A DNA stretch of 64,000 nt from an uncultured Desulfobacter sp. (GTDB lineage: Bacteria; Desulfobacterota; Desulfobacteria; Desulfobacterales; Desulfobacteraceae). The notes under the pieces are model-generated. The model saw only the letters and a program-made list of their open reading frames with translations, was not told where the DNA came from and did not search any database. The stretch spans positions 310,001 through 374,000 of the forward strand of contig NZ_OY761443.1 in NCBI RefSeq assembly GCF_963664415.1, read 5' to 3'. Below are positions 26,346-35,765 of this stretch, piece after piece. The position numbers and the translations under genes were made by a program. Each line of letters begins with the position of its first letter. Within the stretch, counting starts at the first letter, position 1.

Positions 26346-27200
26346 TTACAATAATTGGTCTATTAAATCTTTTGTCTGTTTAATATGAGCCGACGTGGAA
26401 GCTCCGAATAGAATAGAGTCAACGCCTTCCAATTCACTGACGTATTGAATCGCCTCTTTAGGCAGTAAGGCTCCAGCAGCCAACACCTGCATTGCCATTG
26501 CGCGGCATCTTTTTTCTTTCAGGACCTTTTCATACCCATCTTTTCCTCCTGACATGCGAAAACCAATCTTGTTAATTGAACTGCAGATAATTGGATCTTT
26601 AATACCCAAACCTTCTAAAACGCCAAGCAGTTTGGGCATATTCATTGTAATAAAGCCTGCTTCAGCGTTATATCTGCTTTGGATATATTCATAAAACGCC
26701 CCAAGAAAGTCATTCATTCCAAGGCCCAGAATCAGATCTGTCACCACATTCTGCAGAAAGACAACCGGGGTATTGATCCCTTCAAACATTCTCATTTCAA
26801 AGTCTATCAGCAGTTTCATCATTGAAATATAGTCTTTTCGGGCTAGGGCCATTCCGCCTTTGGCCATTGTCCCAATGACATTGCCGGGCATGAATCTTTT
26901 CATGGCTCCAAGGGGGCCAAGCTCAGTGACCGCATTATTGTATTTGTGGGCATACGGCATACATGGATAAATTTTGAACCCCTGATAACGGCTTTCGTTC
27001 GCTATTATGTGTTCACAGATCCCTTCAATACGGTCGTGAGTGGTGCACATGAACGTACGTACCCCGATGTCATAAACGTAATCCAAAACTTTAATAATGG
27101 ATGCATTATCTTTAAACTTCAGGGCTTGAGCTCTGGCTTTTTCTTCGGACAGATGGTTCACCCCAAAAAATTGATTGTCCCCAAATATAACCTTGTCCAT
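26346..27200 (-). CDS. Probable TIM-barrel protein, aldo/keto-reductase-like
   Basis: 284 residues starting MDKVIFGDNQFFGVNHLSEE, with GVRTFMCTTHDRIEG, IYPCMPYAHKYNNA and a C-terminal EGVDSILFGASTSAHIKQT segment. The last part looks like the phosphate-binding end of aldo/keto reductases, and a TIM barrel is likely, but the catalytic tetrad is not obvious. It begins one base after the Gfo/Idh/MocA gene, so the two probably act in the same sugar pathway. Exact reaction unknown. Confidence 0.55.
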   Translation of the reverse strand: MDKVIFGDNQFFGVNHLSEEKARAQALKFKDNASIIKVLDYVYDIGVRTFMCTTHDRIEGICEHIIANESRYQGFKIYPCMPYAHKYNNAVTELGPLGAMKRFMPGNVIGTMAKGGMALARKDYISMMKLLIDFEMRMFEGINTPVVFLQNVVTDLILGLGMNDFLGAFYEYIQSRYNAEAGFITMNMPKLLGVLEGLGIKDPIICSSINKIGFRMSGGKDGYEKVLKEKRCRAMAMQVLAAGALLPKEAIQYVSELEGVDSILFGASTSAHIKQTKDLIDQLL

Positions 27201-28226
27201 CTATCTTGCCTCCCCCTGGTTCGCATCTTCAATAATAAGACTGATCACTTCATCTGTTAAGGCAGCGCGTTTAAAGGAGTTTATGGTATCTGTATTCTTT
27301 TCCACTACGCTGGTAAGAAATGAGTCTATCTGAGATGAGTACTCTTCTCCCCTAAGATAAAAATCCACAGATGGTGTAACATCGGTAATCCACCGAATAT
27401 TCCATCCTTTTTCAAGTCTCTCTTCGCCATCAGGCTCATTCAAATAAATTTTTACCTCCTGGGCATCCCCGACAATTTTGCCTTTCTTGCCCTGAACCGT
27501 GATTTGAGTCGCCATTTTTCTATAGCTCTCATCACTCCAGTTAATAGCGAGCCGCCCCACAACCCCATTTTCGTGAATTAAATTTGAAAACACAGCATCC
27601 TCAACATGCTTTGAATAAATGGATTGCAGGACCGATCCCTGCACCTTATAGGGCATCCCGATCAAGTAGTTGACAAGATTGATGACATGGGCTGCATAGT
27701 CATAAAGGCATCCCCCACCTTCCTCACGCTTGGAACGCCACGTCCCGCCTTCTTCTTTCAGTACAACAGGGCCATACGCTTCTCCAAAATAGTGATATAT
27801 TTCCCCGATGACATTTTTTTCAAGCAACCGCTTCATTTCTCGGAAACTGCCCAAAAACCGATTATGGTATCCGGTTTGGGTGACAAGCCCTTTTTCTTCA
27901 GCAAGCGAAGCCAGACTTTTGCTCTGATCAGGATTAAGGCAAAGCGGTTTTTCCATAAACACATGGCAGTTGTTTTCCAATCCGAATTTAGCAATGTCAA
28001 AGTGGGATTTAGTCGGTGTTGCTACAAAGATACCGACAGGTTTGAACTCCCTAATCATTTTTTGGTAATCCTTGTAGCAAACCATTGGTGTGTACTTCTT
28101 AATTGCGGACATTATAAAAGAGGACGTATCGCAAACTGCCAGAGACGCAACTAGTGGATGTGCATTCAGTATTGAACAATGGGAAATTCCCATTTTACCT
28201 AAACCAATAATGCCAATTCGTATCAT
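27201..28226 (-). CDS. Gfo/Idh/MocA-family NAD(P)-dependent oxidoreductase
   Basis: 341 residues. Rossmann start MIRIGIIGLGKMGISHCSIL, then VGIFVATPTKSHFDIA and the catalytic EKP motif in CHVFMEKPLCLN; the C-terminal domain has GGTWRSKREEGGGCLYDYAAH with the expected H near the D-x-x-x-H position. In such loci these enzymes oxidise nucleotide-linked or free sugars. Coupled to the following TIM-barrel gene. Substrate not readable. Confidence 0.88.
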   Translation of the reverse strand: MIRIGIIGLGKMGISHCSILNAHPLVASLAVCDTSSFIMSAIKKYTPMVCYKDYQKMIREFKPVGIFVATPTKSHFDIAKFGLENNCHVFMEKPLCLNPDQSKSLASLAEEKGLVTQTGYHNRFLGSFREMKRLLEKNVIGEIYHYFGEAYGPVVLKEEGGTWRSKREEGGGCLYDYAAHVINLVNYLIGMPYKVQGSVLQSIYSKHVEDAVFSNLIHENGVVGRLAINWSDESYRKMATQITVQGKKGKIVGDAQEVKIYLNEPDGEERLEKGWNIRWITDVTPSVDFYLRGEEYSSQIDSFLTSVVEKNTDTINSFKRAALTDEVISLIIEDANQGEAR

Positions 28227-28235
28227 TTTTCCCCT

Positions 28236-29366
28236 TTAATTTATTTCTGTTCCGGAAACTTGATTAAAAATTTGAAGATACTCATTACAAATTTTATCCC
28301 AATTGTATTCTTCTTTAACCTTTATTTTATTTGCAGAAATTATTTTTTTCCGATAATCGCCATGCTGTGTTTTAATAATGCTACTAACGGTTTCCGGCCC
28401 ATCAAAAAACAATGCATGTGGCCCTAGGACGGCTCTGTTAAACTGGTTATCATGGGCTGCTATGAACGCATTAGACGCCATTGCCTCCAATAACGAAGGA
28501 TTCGTCCCGCCACAAGAATGACCATGGAAATAAATGTCTGCATACCATCTTAACGAACAAAGAATAGGATAGTTATAAATACCGCCTATAAACTTGATGT
28601 TATCATTTAATTTATATCTTTTTTTCAAGTAACTTCCGTATTCATTATGATGGTTGCCTATCACAAGCATCGGTTTTTCACTTCCGGATAACGCATAGCC
28701 GTCCAACACCATTTCAAAATTATTATCCTTTTGAAATCTGGCCATCATCATGAAATAATTTTCTTTCTCTACCGAATAATTTTGAAGAATTTGGGAATCC
28801 GGAGACTCAAAAAGCTCTGCCCCGTATGCGGAAAAAAAGGAACCGGCATTATATTCCGATTTTATATACGCTTGAATACCAACATTATCTGCAATAATCG
28901 CATCGCTTTTTTTAACCGCAATTCTTTCGCACAACCGAATCAACTTTTGGGTAGAACCACTCCACTTGCTTCGTTTCCACTCCATCCCGGCAAAATTGGT
29001 TATTATTTTTGCCCGAGACAACCTTTTTAGAAAATAAAACAAAGAGGCGGGATGATATCCCAGTTCTAGAATAATATCGTATCCATTAAAAACCGCGTGA
29101 AGCAAGCTTAAAAAGTCAAATATAAAAACATTAAAAAACAATAGGTTCTTTTCATTGGAAAAAATTCTTTGAATTTTTACGTTCTTATAAACTTCCCCTT
29201 TGAAAAAGTGATCACTTGGGTTATAAACAGTGACTTGGTGGCCTTTTTGAATCATATAGGTTGATATGATTTCGGCGCACTGTTCAAACCCGCCATAGTT
29301 ATTTGGGATTCCTCTTGTCCCCAGAATAGCGATTGTCCATCTTCGTTGGGGTAAATAGCGCACCAA
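28236..29366 (-). CDS. Glycosyltransferase family 4, DUF1972-type N-terminal domain
   Basis: 376 residues. The start IAILGTRGIPNNYGGFEQCAE is the DUF1972 signature of rhamnosyl- and related transferases. FAGMEWKRSKWS follows, and the donor-binding half includes YFMMMARFQKDNNFEMVLDG and GTNPSLLEAMASNAFIAAHD. Cytoplasmic, acting on the lipid-linked oligosaccharide. With rhamnose genes in the window, dTDP-rhamnose is a reasonable donor guess only. Confidence 0.87.
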   Translation of the reverse strand: MVRYLPQRRWTIAILGTRGIPNNYGGFEQCAEIISTYMIQKGHQVTVYNPSDHFFKGEVYKNVKIQRIFSNEKNLLFFNVFIFDFLSLLHAVFNGYDIILELGYHPASLFYFLKRLSRAKIITNFAGMEWKRSKWSGSTQKLIRLCERIAVKKSDAIIADNVGIQAYIKSEYNAGSFFSAYGAELFESPDSQILQNYSVEKENYFMMMARFQKDNNFEMVLDGYALSGSEKPMLVIGNHHNEYGSYLKKRYKLNDNIKFIGGIYNYPILCSLRWYADIYFHGHSCGGTNPSLLEAMASNAFIAAHDNQFNRAVLGPHALFFDGPETVSSIIKTQHGDYRKKIISANKIKVKEEYNWDKICNEYLQIFNQVSGTEIN

Positions 29367-29462
29367 GGCATCTTAGGCTCTGTTGACATTTGATATCGAA
29401 CAATGAGCACCCTCTATTTTTCCGAATCTTATTAATCCAATGTTAACCATATGGCGTGTTCC

Positions 29463-30578
29463 TTATTTTTTTAGGATAGTTAAGTACTGCTTTGCAATTG
29501 TGTCCCAATTGAACCTTTCTTTAACATCCCTTTGTCCAGATGCGGCTTTATCTAATAATATTGAATAGTTGTCAAAAGAAAATACGATTTTTTCCTTTAA
29601 AGAAGAAACAATTCCGGATTGAAAATGCAAAGCATTTTCTTTTGTAATGTATTTGTTTTCTACAATATCGCTACATATAAGAGGCGTTCCTATTCCCATA
29701 ACAGTTAGAATAACGGGTGACAGTCCTTCTATTAGAGACGGTTGAATATAAACGTATGCATGCTTAATAAGATAGTTTGTATCATCACCATAAATGTATC
29801 CTGGACAAATAATCCTCTCATCTACGCAATTTTTTATTTTTGTTTCATATTCATCCGGATTAGGAGAGCCACCTATTAAAATAAGTTTTTTGTCTGTGTT
29901 AATTTCTTTAAATGCATCAACAAGTATATGAATCCCTTTATCAGGGATAAATCGGCCTACAAAAAGGAAATACTCTTTTTTTTTTACCGATAGTCTGGAT
30001 AATATATCAGAGGACGGTTTTGGGTCCGGCACCTCAGATCCGTATGGTATAAAAGTAAATTTTTTTTTAAATTTTTCTTCGAAATATTCCTTTGTGTAAA
30101 TATTGTCAAAAACAACCTCATTTGGGAAATAAGCAGTCAAATAATTAGATATCAAATAATACATTTTGCCATACCAGGGCCATTTATCCCGTTTCCAATC
30201 CATGGCAAACTGAGTGATGACGACTTTTTTCCCGAACAGGCGCAGAAATATCGCCCAAACACTATTCGCCCCGCTATGAATGTGAACGACATCAGCATCA
30301 CTTTTAAAAATAATGTGTAAGGTTGATTTAAACGAATGTAAAAGACTATCGAAACCCGCTTTATCAGTAGTTGTTAAAAATAGTTTTCTGACCCCTTTGT
30401 GATTTTTGCTGATCTCTGTGTTTTCATTTGGATAGATACGACAATAAGCGGTTAATTCTGCACCATTTTGTACTATCCTAGGATATAACTCAAATGCAAA
30501 TTTATCTGACCCGGCAGCACCAGGTTTGGGGGGAATACTTCGAAATCCACCAAAGGCTGCGATTTTTATTTTTTTCAT
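29463..30578 (-). CDS. Glycosyltransferase family 4
   Basis: 371 residues. N-terminal half opens KIAAFGGFRSIPPKPGAAGS and has VVHIHSGANSVWA and ITQFAMDWKRDKWPW, similar in style to the DUF1972 neighbour. The C-terminal half has YFLFVGRFIPDKGIHILVDA and the donor-site motif PSLIEGLSPVILTVMGIGTP. Follows the RmlD-like gene after two bases. Specific linkage unknown. Confidence 0.88.
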   Translation of the reverse strand: MKKIKIAAFGGFRSIPPKPGAAGSDKFAFELYPRIVQNGAELTAYCRIYPNENTEISKNHKGVRKLFLTTTDKAGFDSLLHSFKSTLHIIFKSDADVVHIHSGANSVWAIFLRLFGKKVVITQFAMDWKRDKWPWYGKMYYLISNYLTAYFPNEVVFDNIYTKEYFEEKFKKKFTFIPYGSEVPDPKPSSDILSRLSVKKKEYFLFVGRFIPDKGIHILVDAFKEINTDKKLILIGGSPNPDEYETKIKNCVDERIICPGYIYGDDTNYLIKHAYVYIQPSLIEGLSPVILTVMGIGTPLICSDIVENKYITKENALHFQSGIVSSLKEKIVFSFDNYSILLDKAASGQRDVKERFNWDTIAKQYLTILKK

Positions 30579-30580
30579 AA

Positions 30581-31480
30581 TTATAAGTATGTGTTGTAAT
30601 ATTCAGCTAAATATTCTTTCAAAGAGATCCTCCAATCTCTCATTACATTAAGCCCTCGCAATTCTAATTTTTTATTAATCAGTCTCTCTGATGGAGGACG
30701 CACAGCGTAATATTCTTTCTTAAAAAAATCAGAGCTGACTTCTGTAATTTTGATTTTGTCATTAAAGTTTAGCAGATCTATTAGAGTCTTAGCCACTTCT
30801 AATCGACTTGTCTGCCCACCACAAACCATGTTGTACAAACCCCAATACTCTTTTTTTAATAGCAAGTTAACATTTTGGGCGAAATCGTGAGTATAGGTTG
30901 GAGTTCCATCTTTATCATTGACGATATGCAATTCTTCTTTACCATTCTTAATCTGCTGCATAATTTTCTGAATGAATTTTTTGTCCTTTTTTGGACCAGC
31001 TCCCATCATCCAACCAGCCCTGCATACAAGGTAGCGACGTGCATTTTCTACCACATATCTCTCACCCAGATATTTTGTTTTTGCATACACGCCCAGTGGA
31101 TTCGGTTGATCCCAATCATCGTACAAATCCTTTTTCCCATCAAAAATACCGGCAGTACTAATATACAAGAGTGGAATATCAAGTTCGTTTGCGATAATCA
31201 CAGCATTCTCAACACCCAACGTATTTGTAATATACGTTTTATCTGAATTCTCCTCACAAAATTCTAAATCAGTATATGCACCCAAATGAAATAAATAGTC
31301 AGCTTTATAATCAACAACATCTTTTTTATACTTATCGAAATCACGAAAATCCAAATAAGATAACCATGTGTCATTGACATCTTTGTCAGTACATTTGAGT
31401 TCATATTCATCCCTGAATTGTTTGTAGAATGCTTCGCCCAGCATTCCCCCACAGCCTGCAATGTAAATTTTTTTTCCCAT
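30581..31480 (-). CDS. SDR sugar-nucleotide reductase, RmlD-like
   Basis: 299 residues of the extended SDR fold. The nucleotide site is IYIAGCGGMLGEAF, the active-site serine region is LLYISTAGIFDGKK and YAKTKYLGE supplies Y-x-x-x-K. It resembles dTDP-4-dehydrorhamnose reductase, but a canonical RmlD is already encoded at 61992-62852, so this one likely reduces another 4-keto sugar. Lies two bases before a GT4 gene. Confidence 0.82.
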   Translation of the reverse strand: MGKKIYIAGCGGMLGEAFYKQFRDEYELKCTDKDVNDTWLSYLDFRDFDKYKKDVVDYKADYLFHLGAYTDLEFCEENSDKTYITNTLGVENAVIIANELDIPLLYISTAGIFDGKKDLYDDWDQPNPLGVYAKTKYLGERYVVENARRYLVCRAGWMMGAGPKKDKKFIQKIMQQIKNGKEELHIVNDKDGTPTYTHDFAQNVNLLLKKEYWGLYNMVCGGQTSRLEVAKTLIDLLNFNDKIKITEVSSDFFKKEYYAVRPPSERLINKKLELRGLNVMRDWRISLKEYLAEYYNTYL

Positions 31481-31534
31481 TTGATTTACTCTTTTATTTT
31501 TATAGTTTTAATTGCTTCTCATGGAATGCCTGTC

Positions 31535-32452
31535 TTACAATACTAAATGGTTCAACCACTGCCATACATTAGCGATGCCTGTCTCCATAGGGACAAATTT
31601 TCGCACTCCTAATATTTTTTCCACTTTGGATATATCTAAAATAAAATTTCCAACATCATAAGATTGGCTTTCCAGATATTTTATTTTGGGATCAATCAGG
31701 ATAATTTCTTTAATCTTATGGATAATTTCATTCACAGATGTCCCAGTGCCGGAGCCAATGTTATATTCTCCAGTTGAATCTGTAAAACTCAGTTCGCCAC
31801 ACATCTCTACCATATCAGTAATATAGATGTAATCTTTAGTGGAACAACCATTACCTATCACAATTAGCTCTTCTTTTCCTTTTAGCTTTCTGAGAAAGGT
31901 TGAGATTACGCCTTGGGCCAGGAAGTGCCCTTGTCTCGGGCCATAGGGATTAGATGGCCTTAAAACCAGTGGCTCAAGGCCATGTATTCTCTGATACAGG
32001 TAAATATAGCTTTCAATAGTAGCCTTTATTATTCCGTATGATGAAATCGGTTTTAGAGGATGACTCTCCGGAATCGGAGAGACCTTGGTGTTGCCATATA
32101 TCGCTCCACCGGATGAAAAATAAACAAACCGGGAAACACCCCGCTTGACAACTAAGTCAAGTGTTTTTAAGGTTTGCACTAAATCATTCTCGACATCAGC
32201 TACCGTATCAATGCCGGATGTACTTGGAACAGAACTGCTCGCCAAATGATAAACAATATCTATTCCCATTAAAGATTCATATAATTCTATGGTATTTCCC
32301 AGAGAAAACAGCCGATAATCAACATCTTTAAGCGGTGGGCGATGCCGCTCAGGCAGCTTATCAAAAACTCGGACCGAATGCCCTTTTTTTAGTAAAAAAT
32401 CTACCAAATGAGAACCAATGAAACCATTACCACCGATCACCAATGTGTTCAT
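31535..32452 (-). CDS. NAD-dependent sugar epimerase/dehydratase
   Basis: 305-residue extended SDR. Opens NTLVIGGNGFIGSHLVDFLL; FVYFSSGGAIYGNT holds the serine and SSYGIIKATIE the Y-x-x-x-K. LRPSNPYGPRQGH is typical of UDP-glucose 4-epimerase-like enzymes. It overlaps the GT4 gene upstream by four bases. Which hexose it acts on is unknown. Confidence 0.85.
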   Translation of the reverse strand: MNTLVIGGNGFIGSHLVDFLLKKGHSVRVFDKLPERHRPPLKDVDYRLFSLGNTIELYESLMGIDIVYHLASSSVPSTSGIDTVADVENDLVQTLKTLDLVVKRGVSRFVYFSSGGAIYGNTKVSPIPESHPLKPISSYGIIKATIESYIYLYQRIHGLEPLVLRPSNPYGPRQGHFLAQGVISTFLRKLKGKEELIVIGNGCSTKDYIYITDMVEMCGELSFTDSTGEYNIGSGTGTSVNEIIHKIKEIILIDPKIKYLESQSYDVGNFILDISKVEKILGVRKFVPMETGIANVWQWLNHLVL

Positions 32453-33690
32453 TTCTTACCCGCCTTGATCAATTCATGGAATAATTCCATTGTATTTTCA
32501 TAATATCTCTTGGGGTTATAGTTTCTTTCAACTGTCTTCGCTGCGCAAATACCCATCCGTTCGATATCTTTTTTATTTGAAAAAAGTTCCGAAATAGCCT
32601 GGCACAAAATATTGACATTCCCAGGCTGAAACAACAGACCATTTTCTTTATGGCAAACAATATCTTTTAGTCCACCAATATTTGAAGCAATTATCGGTTT
32701 CCCGTAAGCAAGAGATTGCAATGCCGCATATGGGCTTGGCTCATACCATTCAGAAGGGACAACTACAAATTCGGCATCACGGAGAATAGGAACCAACTCG
32801 TCACCCCACTTAGGACCTGTAAAATGAACATTTAAAATTTTGTTCCGCTTTGCATAGTTAATACTGTTCTCGTATTCAGAACCATTTCCCACAATTTTTA
32901 ACGTAATATCAGGCAACTTCTTCATGGCGTCCAGAAGTGTGTATATACCTTTCAGAGTTTCAATGCGACCGAAATACAGAATATAATTCTTTCCAAAAAA
33001 TTGTGGAACGACGTCTTTACTACTGTATGGATTTTCTATGATATGCGTTTTGGTTTTGTCAAATCCGTACTTAACATAAAGATCCCGTGTAAACTCACTT
33101 TGAAATAAAAATTTATCGACTTGCTTGTAGAAAGGAAAAATAAAGTAAGTGTAACTTTCAAGTGCAGCAACCAGGCTAGCTCTGAAGGATTGTTTTTTGC
33201 ATTTTTTAAGGACACAATTATAATATTTATGCTTGTAGCATGCTTCACAGACTTCGTTGTTCGAAACGAATGTTGTATTGGGACAAATGAGTTTATAATC
33301 TAAGATTCGCCAAACAACAGGAATCTTTCTTTTTTTCAGGACAGGAATTATGGAAGGGGTCAGGTAATTATTTATTCCACCATTTAATTGAGCAATATCG
33401 ATATTAACTGTGTCGAGTAATTGCTTAAGTTTTCTTTTTGCTTCAATGGAATAAATTGATTTGCCAAGAACACGAAGGCCGGATATTACATTTTTATTTT
33501 TATTTTCAATTTTATAATCGATATGATCAATAAAAAAATCGCTATATTGGGTTGGATAATTTTTAGTATTTTCCATAGAAAATGGAATAATTGCATCCCC
33601 ATTTGAACGATAAATATCGCAGACACTGTCAACATACGTCCAGTCCCCCCCACTTGGATACCATGTCCAATTGGCCATTAATATATTCAT
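32449..33690 (-). CDS. Glycosyltransferase family 4
   Basis: 413 residues. N-terminal acceptor half starts NILMANWTWYPSGGDWTYVD; donor half has YILYFGRIETLKGIYTLLDA, HFTGPKWGDELVPIL and VVPSEWYEPSPYAALQSLAY, the E-x7-E-type site. A cysteine-rich patch (CPNTTF...CEACYKHKYYNC...KKC, mid-protein) resembles the small metal or disulfide cluster seen in some GT4 enzymes. Overlaps the next epimerase gene by four bases. Confidence 0.88.
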   Translation of the reverse strand: MNILMANWTWYPSGGDWTYVDSVCDIYRSNGDAIIPFSMENTKNYPTQYSDFFIDHIDYKIENKNKNVISGLRVLGKSIYSIEAKRKLKQLLDTVNIDIAQLNGGINNYLTPSIIPVLKKRKIPVVWRILDYKLICPNTTFVSNNEVCEACYKHKYYNCVLKKCKKQSFRASLVAALESYTYFIFPFYKQVDKFLFQSEFTRDLYVKYGFDKTKTHIIENPYSSKDVVPQFFGKNYILYFGRIETLKGIYTLLDAMKKLPDITLKIVGNGSEYENSINYAKRNKILNVHFTGPKWGDELVPILRDAEFVVVPSEWYEPSPYAALQSLAYGKPIIASNIGGLKDIVCHKENGLLFQPGNVNILCQAISELFSNKKDIERMGICAAKTVERNYNPKRYYENTMELFHELIKAGKK

Positions 33691-33737
33691 TTATTTTGAT
33701 CCTTAAATATCAATGTCATTCATTGTTGAAATAAGAA

Positions 33738-34742
33738 TTAGCAGTTTTCTAATGTATTGACCAATTGTACTTTATAGTCGGGTTGAGGCAATTTAAAACA
33801 GAAAAATAGCCCTTTCAATATGTGTACAGGAGTGATGTAATGCAAATAAATACGATGAAACCAATCTTTTCTTTTAACCTTTCCGTATAGCATATCCAAT
33901 GCAAAAAAAATCAAGCTGACAAATAGAAATAGAGGGCCCCACCAAAGAAAACCAATCAGACTGAAAAAATAAAAAAGAATACCCCACAAAAAGGAAGATT
34001 CCGTTTTTAAAAATTGGAAAAGGCATAAAGGGTAAAAAAGATTATTCCTAATAATGATTCCTCTGTAAATTCCATGTTGAATTTTTATAAAATCAACAAC
34101 TCTTTTTCGATTAGAATATTCGATAGTGTGGTGAACACCCATGATTGTAGGAAGCTGTATTATTGAATATCCTAACCTGGAAATGCGGAGGGTTAACTCA
34201 ATATCTTCGCATCTCATACTTTCATTAAACAAACCGCTATGTAGAAGCACATCTCGTTTAACCGCAAAAATCCCGCCTGTAAAAAACAGCTTCTGTTCTT
34301 TAGGTATGGGCCAGCGTCTTTCTATTACCTTTTTTACCTTCTCAAATTGGCTGTCGTACCATAACTCCTTTAAATCCCCTGTAACACAATCATGGATCTT
34401 TAGCTTCGCAATTGCTTCAATGATAAACTGTGGATTGATCTCAATATCCCCATCAATAAAAAATATTGTGTTTTTTGATGAAGCTTTGAATCCTTCATTT
34501 CTGGCAACGGATCTCATCCCGTTACCAGTACCTATTATTTTAAGAAGCTTATAATCATCTCTTTGGGAAGAAAATTTTTTCATCGCATTGAAAGTAGCAT
34601 CATTTATTCGGCTTGAGTCTACGCAAATGATTTCACTGTTTATCAAAGGAAGTCGATTGATGGATTCCAAACACTTCTGTATGGCGTACTCTTCATCGGC
34701 AGCAATAATTACAATTGAGATATCATTGATTGGCTTATTCAT
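33738..34742 (-). CDS. Glycosyltransferase family 2 with C-terminal membrane helices
   Basis: 334 residues. GT-A fold starting ISIVIIAADEEYAIQKCLES; the metal motif region is FFIDGDIEINPQF, the acceptor region FTGGIFAVKRDVL and the late CEDIELTLRISRLGY. Two or three hydrophobic helices follow about residue 230. ATG 34740-34742 is preceded by GGAGG at ideal spacing. It starts a run of four sugar-assembly genes. Confidence 0.88.
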   Translation of the reverse strand: MNKPINDISIVIIAADEEYAIQKCLESINRLPLINSEIICVDSSRINDATFNAMKKFSSQRDDYKLLKIIGTGNGMRSVARNEGFKASSKNTIFFIDGDIEINPQFIIEAIAKLKIHDCVTGDLKELWYDSQFEKVKKVIERRWPIPKEQKLFFTGGIFAVKRDVLLHSGLFNESMRCEDIELTLRISRLGYSIIQLPTIMGVHHTIEYSNRKRVVDFIKIQHGIYRGIIIRNNLFYPLCLFQFLKTESSFLWGILFYFFSLIGFLWWGPLFLFVSLIFFALDMLYGKVKRKDWFHRIYLHYITPVHILKGLFFCFKLPQPDYKVQLVNTLENC

Positions 34743-35042
34743 TTTCCTCCCTGAACATGACTGCATAATATAAGAGATTATTTAGTACTCGATGTTCGAT
34801 TTTTTTAGTTGACTTCTTAATAGCACCATTTATCAAGGCTTTTCAGAGCTTTTGAACTTTACATTGATTTTGAAAAATTTCTCAAAAAAGCTGGAAGTGC
34901 CCGTCATCCTGTAATCTCAAAAAGTCAAGAATTAAAAACTCGAATATCGAGTAGTATGTGCTGATGTTATTCCATATAACAGCCACGAGCTGACCTGGTC
35001 TATCGCCCCCAAAGATCAACCCGCAACGAAAATTGAAAGATC

Positions 35043-35228
35043 CTGATTATAACGGATTTGGGGGACTATCATTAACTATTTGAATTTATTGCAACACGTT
35101 TTAATTCCTGTGCAGAAATTGTACCAAAAATAAGACAAAGAATTCATTTTCAAGGGACAAGAGGCCTGAAATATAAGGAAGGAACAGAAAGCAGAATCAA
35201 TGGCCTCCCCCAAATTCGTTATACTCGA
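35043..35228. mobile_element. MITE-like element with ends like the IS at 56307-57738
   Basis: Left end CTGATTATAACGGATTTGGG is nearly identical to the left end of the 56307 IS; the right end (35206-35228) read inward is TCGAGTATAACGAATTTGGG, matching 19 of 23 bases. The 186-bp body has no transposase. It is either a non-autonomous derivative or an internally deleted copy. No clear target duplication was seen. Confidence 0.55.
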
Positions 35229-35744
35229 TGATCCAGTTTTTTCATCAAAAAAACGGCATGAATATTGATGTGCAAGCCAGATCTTGATTTCATAATTAAT
35301 TTTGGCTATAAATGAGCCGTTTGTAGAGGTTTTCCCTCAAGACTGGTAGGCTATTTAAAGCTTGAATAGATGACCTAGCTGTCAGTCTATGATGGGTCTC
35401 GACGAGTCTTGCCTCTGAGCCTGCTGTGTGATCACAGCAATTCTCAGTGAAGGCCTAACTCATTGATATTGTAAGTTTTAAAGATTTGACTTTTCGTAAT
35501 GTTTTTTATAGTAAATTCAGTATTGACGGGCTTCTCGGACGTTTTTCACTGAGAACCGCTGGTGTGATCATATATTAAGCTTTCATTCAGATCGACTGGC
35601 CTAGCTGGAAAACAAACTTCTCGCTATAAAGTGATAAGCCTACAAACACCCCGGGGCTGTCCCTCAAGAGGAACAGCCCTTCTTACAAACATTTCACCAT
35701 TTTTAGACTCAACATGTCAAACAAAGAAAACTGGATCATCGAGT
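35223..35744. repeat. 522-bp non-coding element bounded by 18-bp perfect inverted repeats
   Basis: Left arm ACTCGATGATCCAGTTTT at 35223-35240, exact reverse complement at 35727-35744. Inside are imperfect inverted segments around TGTGATCACAGC (35430s) and TTTTCACTGAGAACC (35540s). Could be an IS remnant without transposase or a structured insertion. Confidence 0.55.
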
Positions 35745-35765
35745 TATAATCAGATATTATCAACA

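Larger units (their letters stand above)
34767..35765. other. About 1 kb without a gene, built of two repeat elements
   Basis: No convincing coding frame on either strand. Holds a small IS-related inverted-repeat element (35043-35228) and a 522-bp element bounded by an 18-bp perfect inverted repeat (35223-35744). Internal hairpins include the GGGCTGT/ACAGCCC stem near 35650-35680. Confidence 0.6.
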
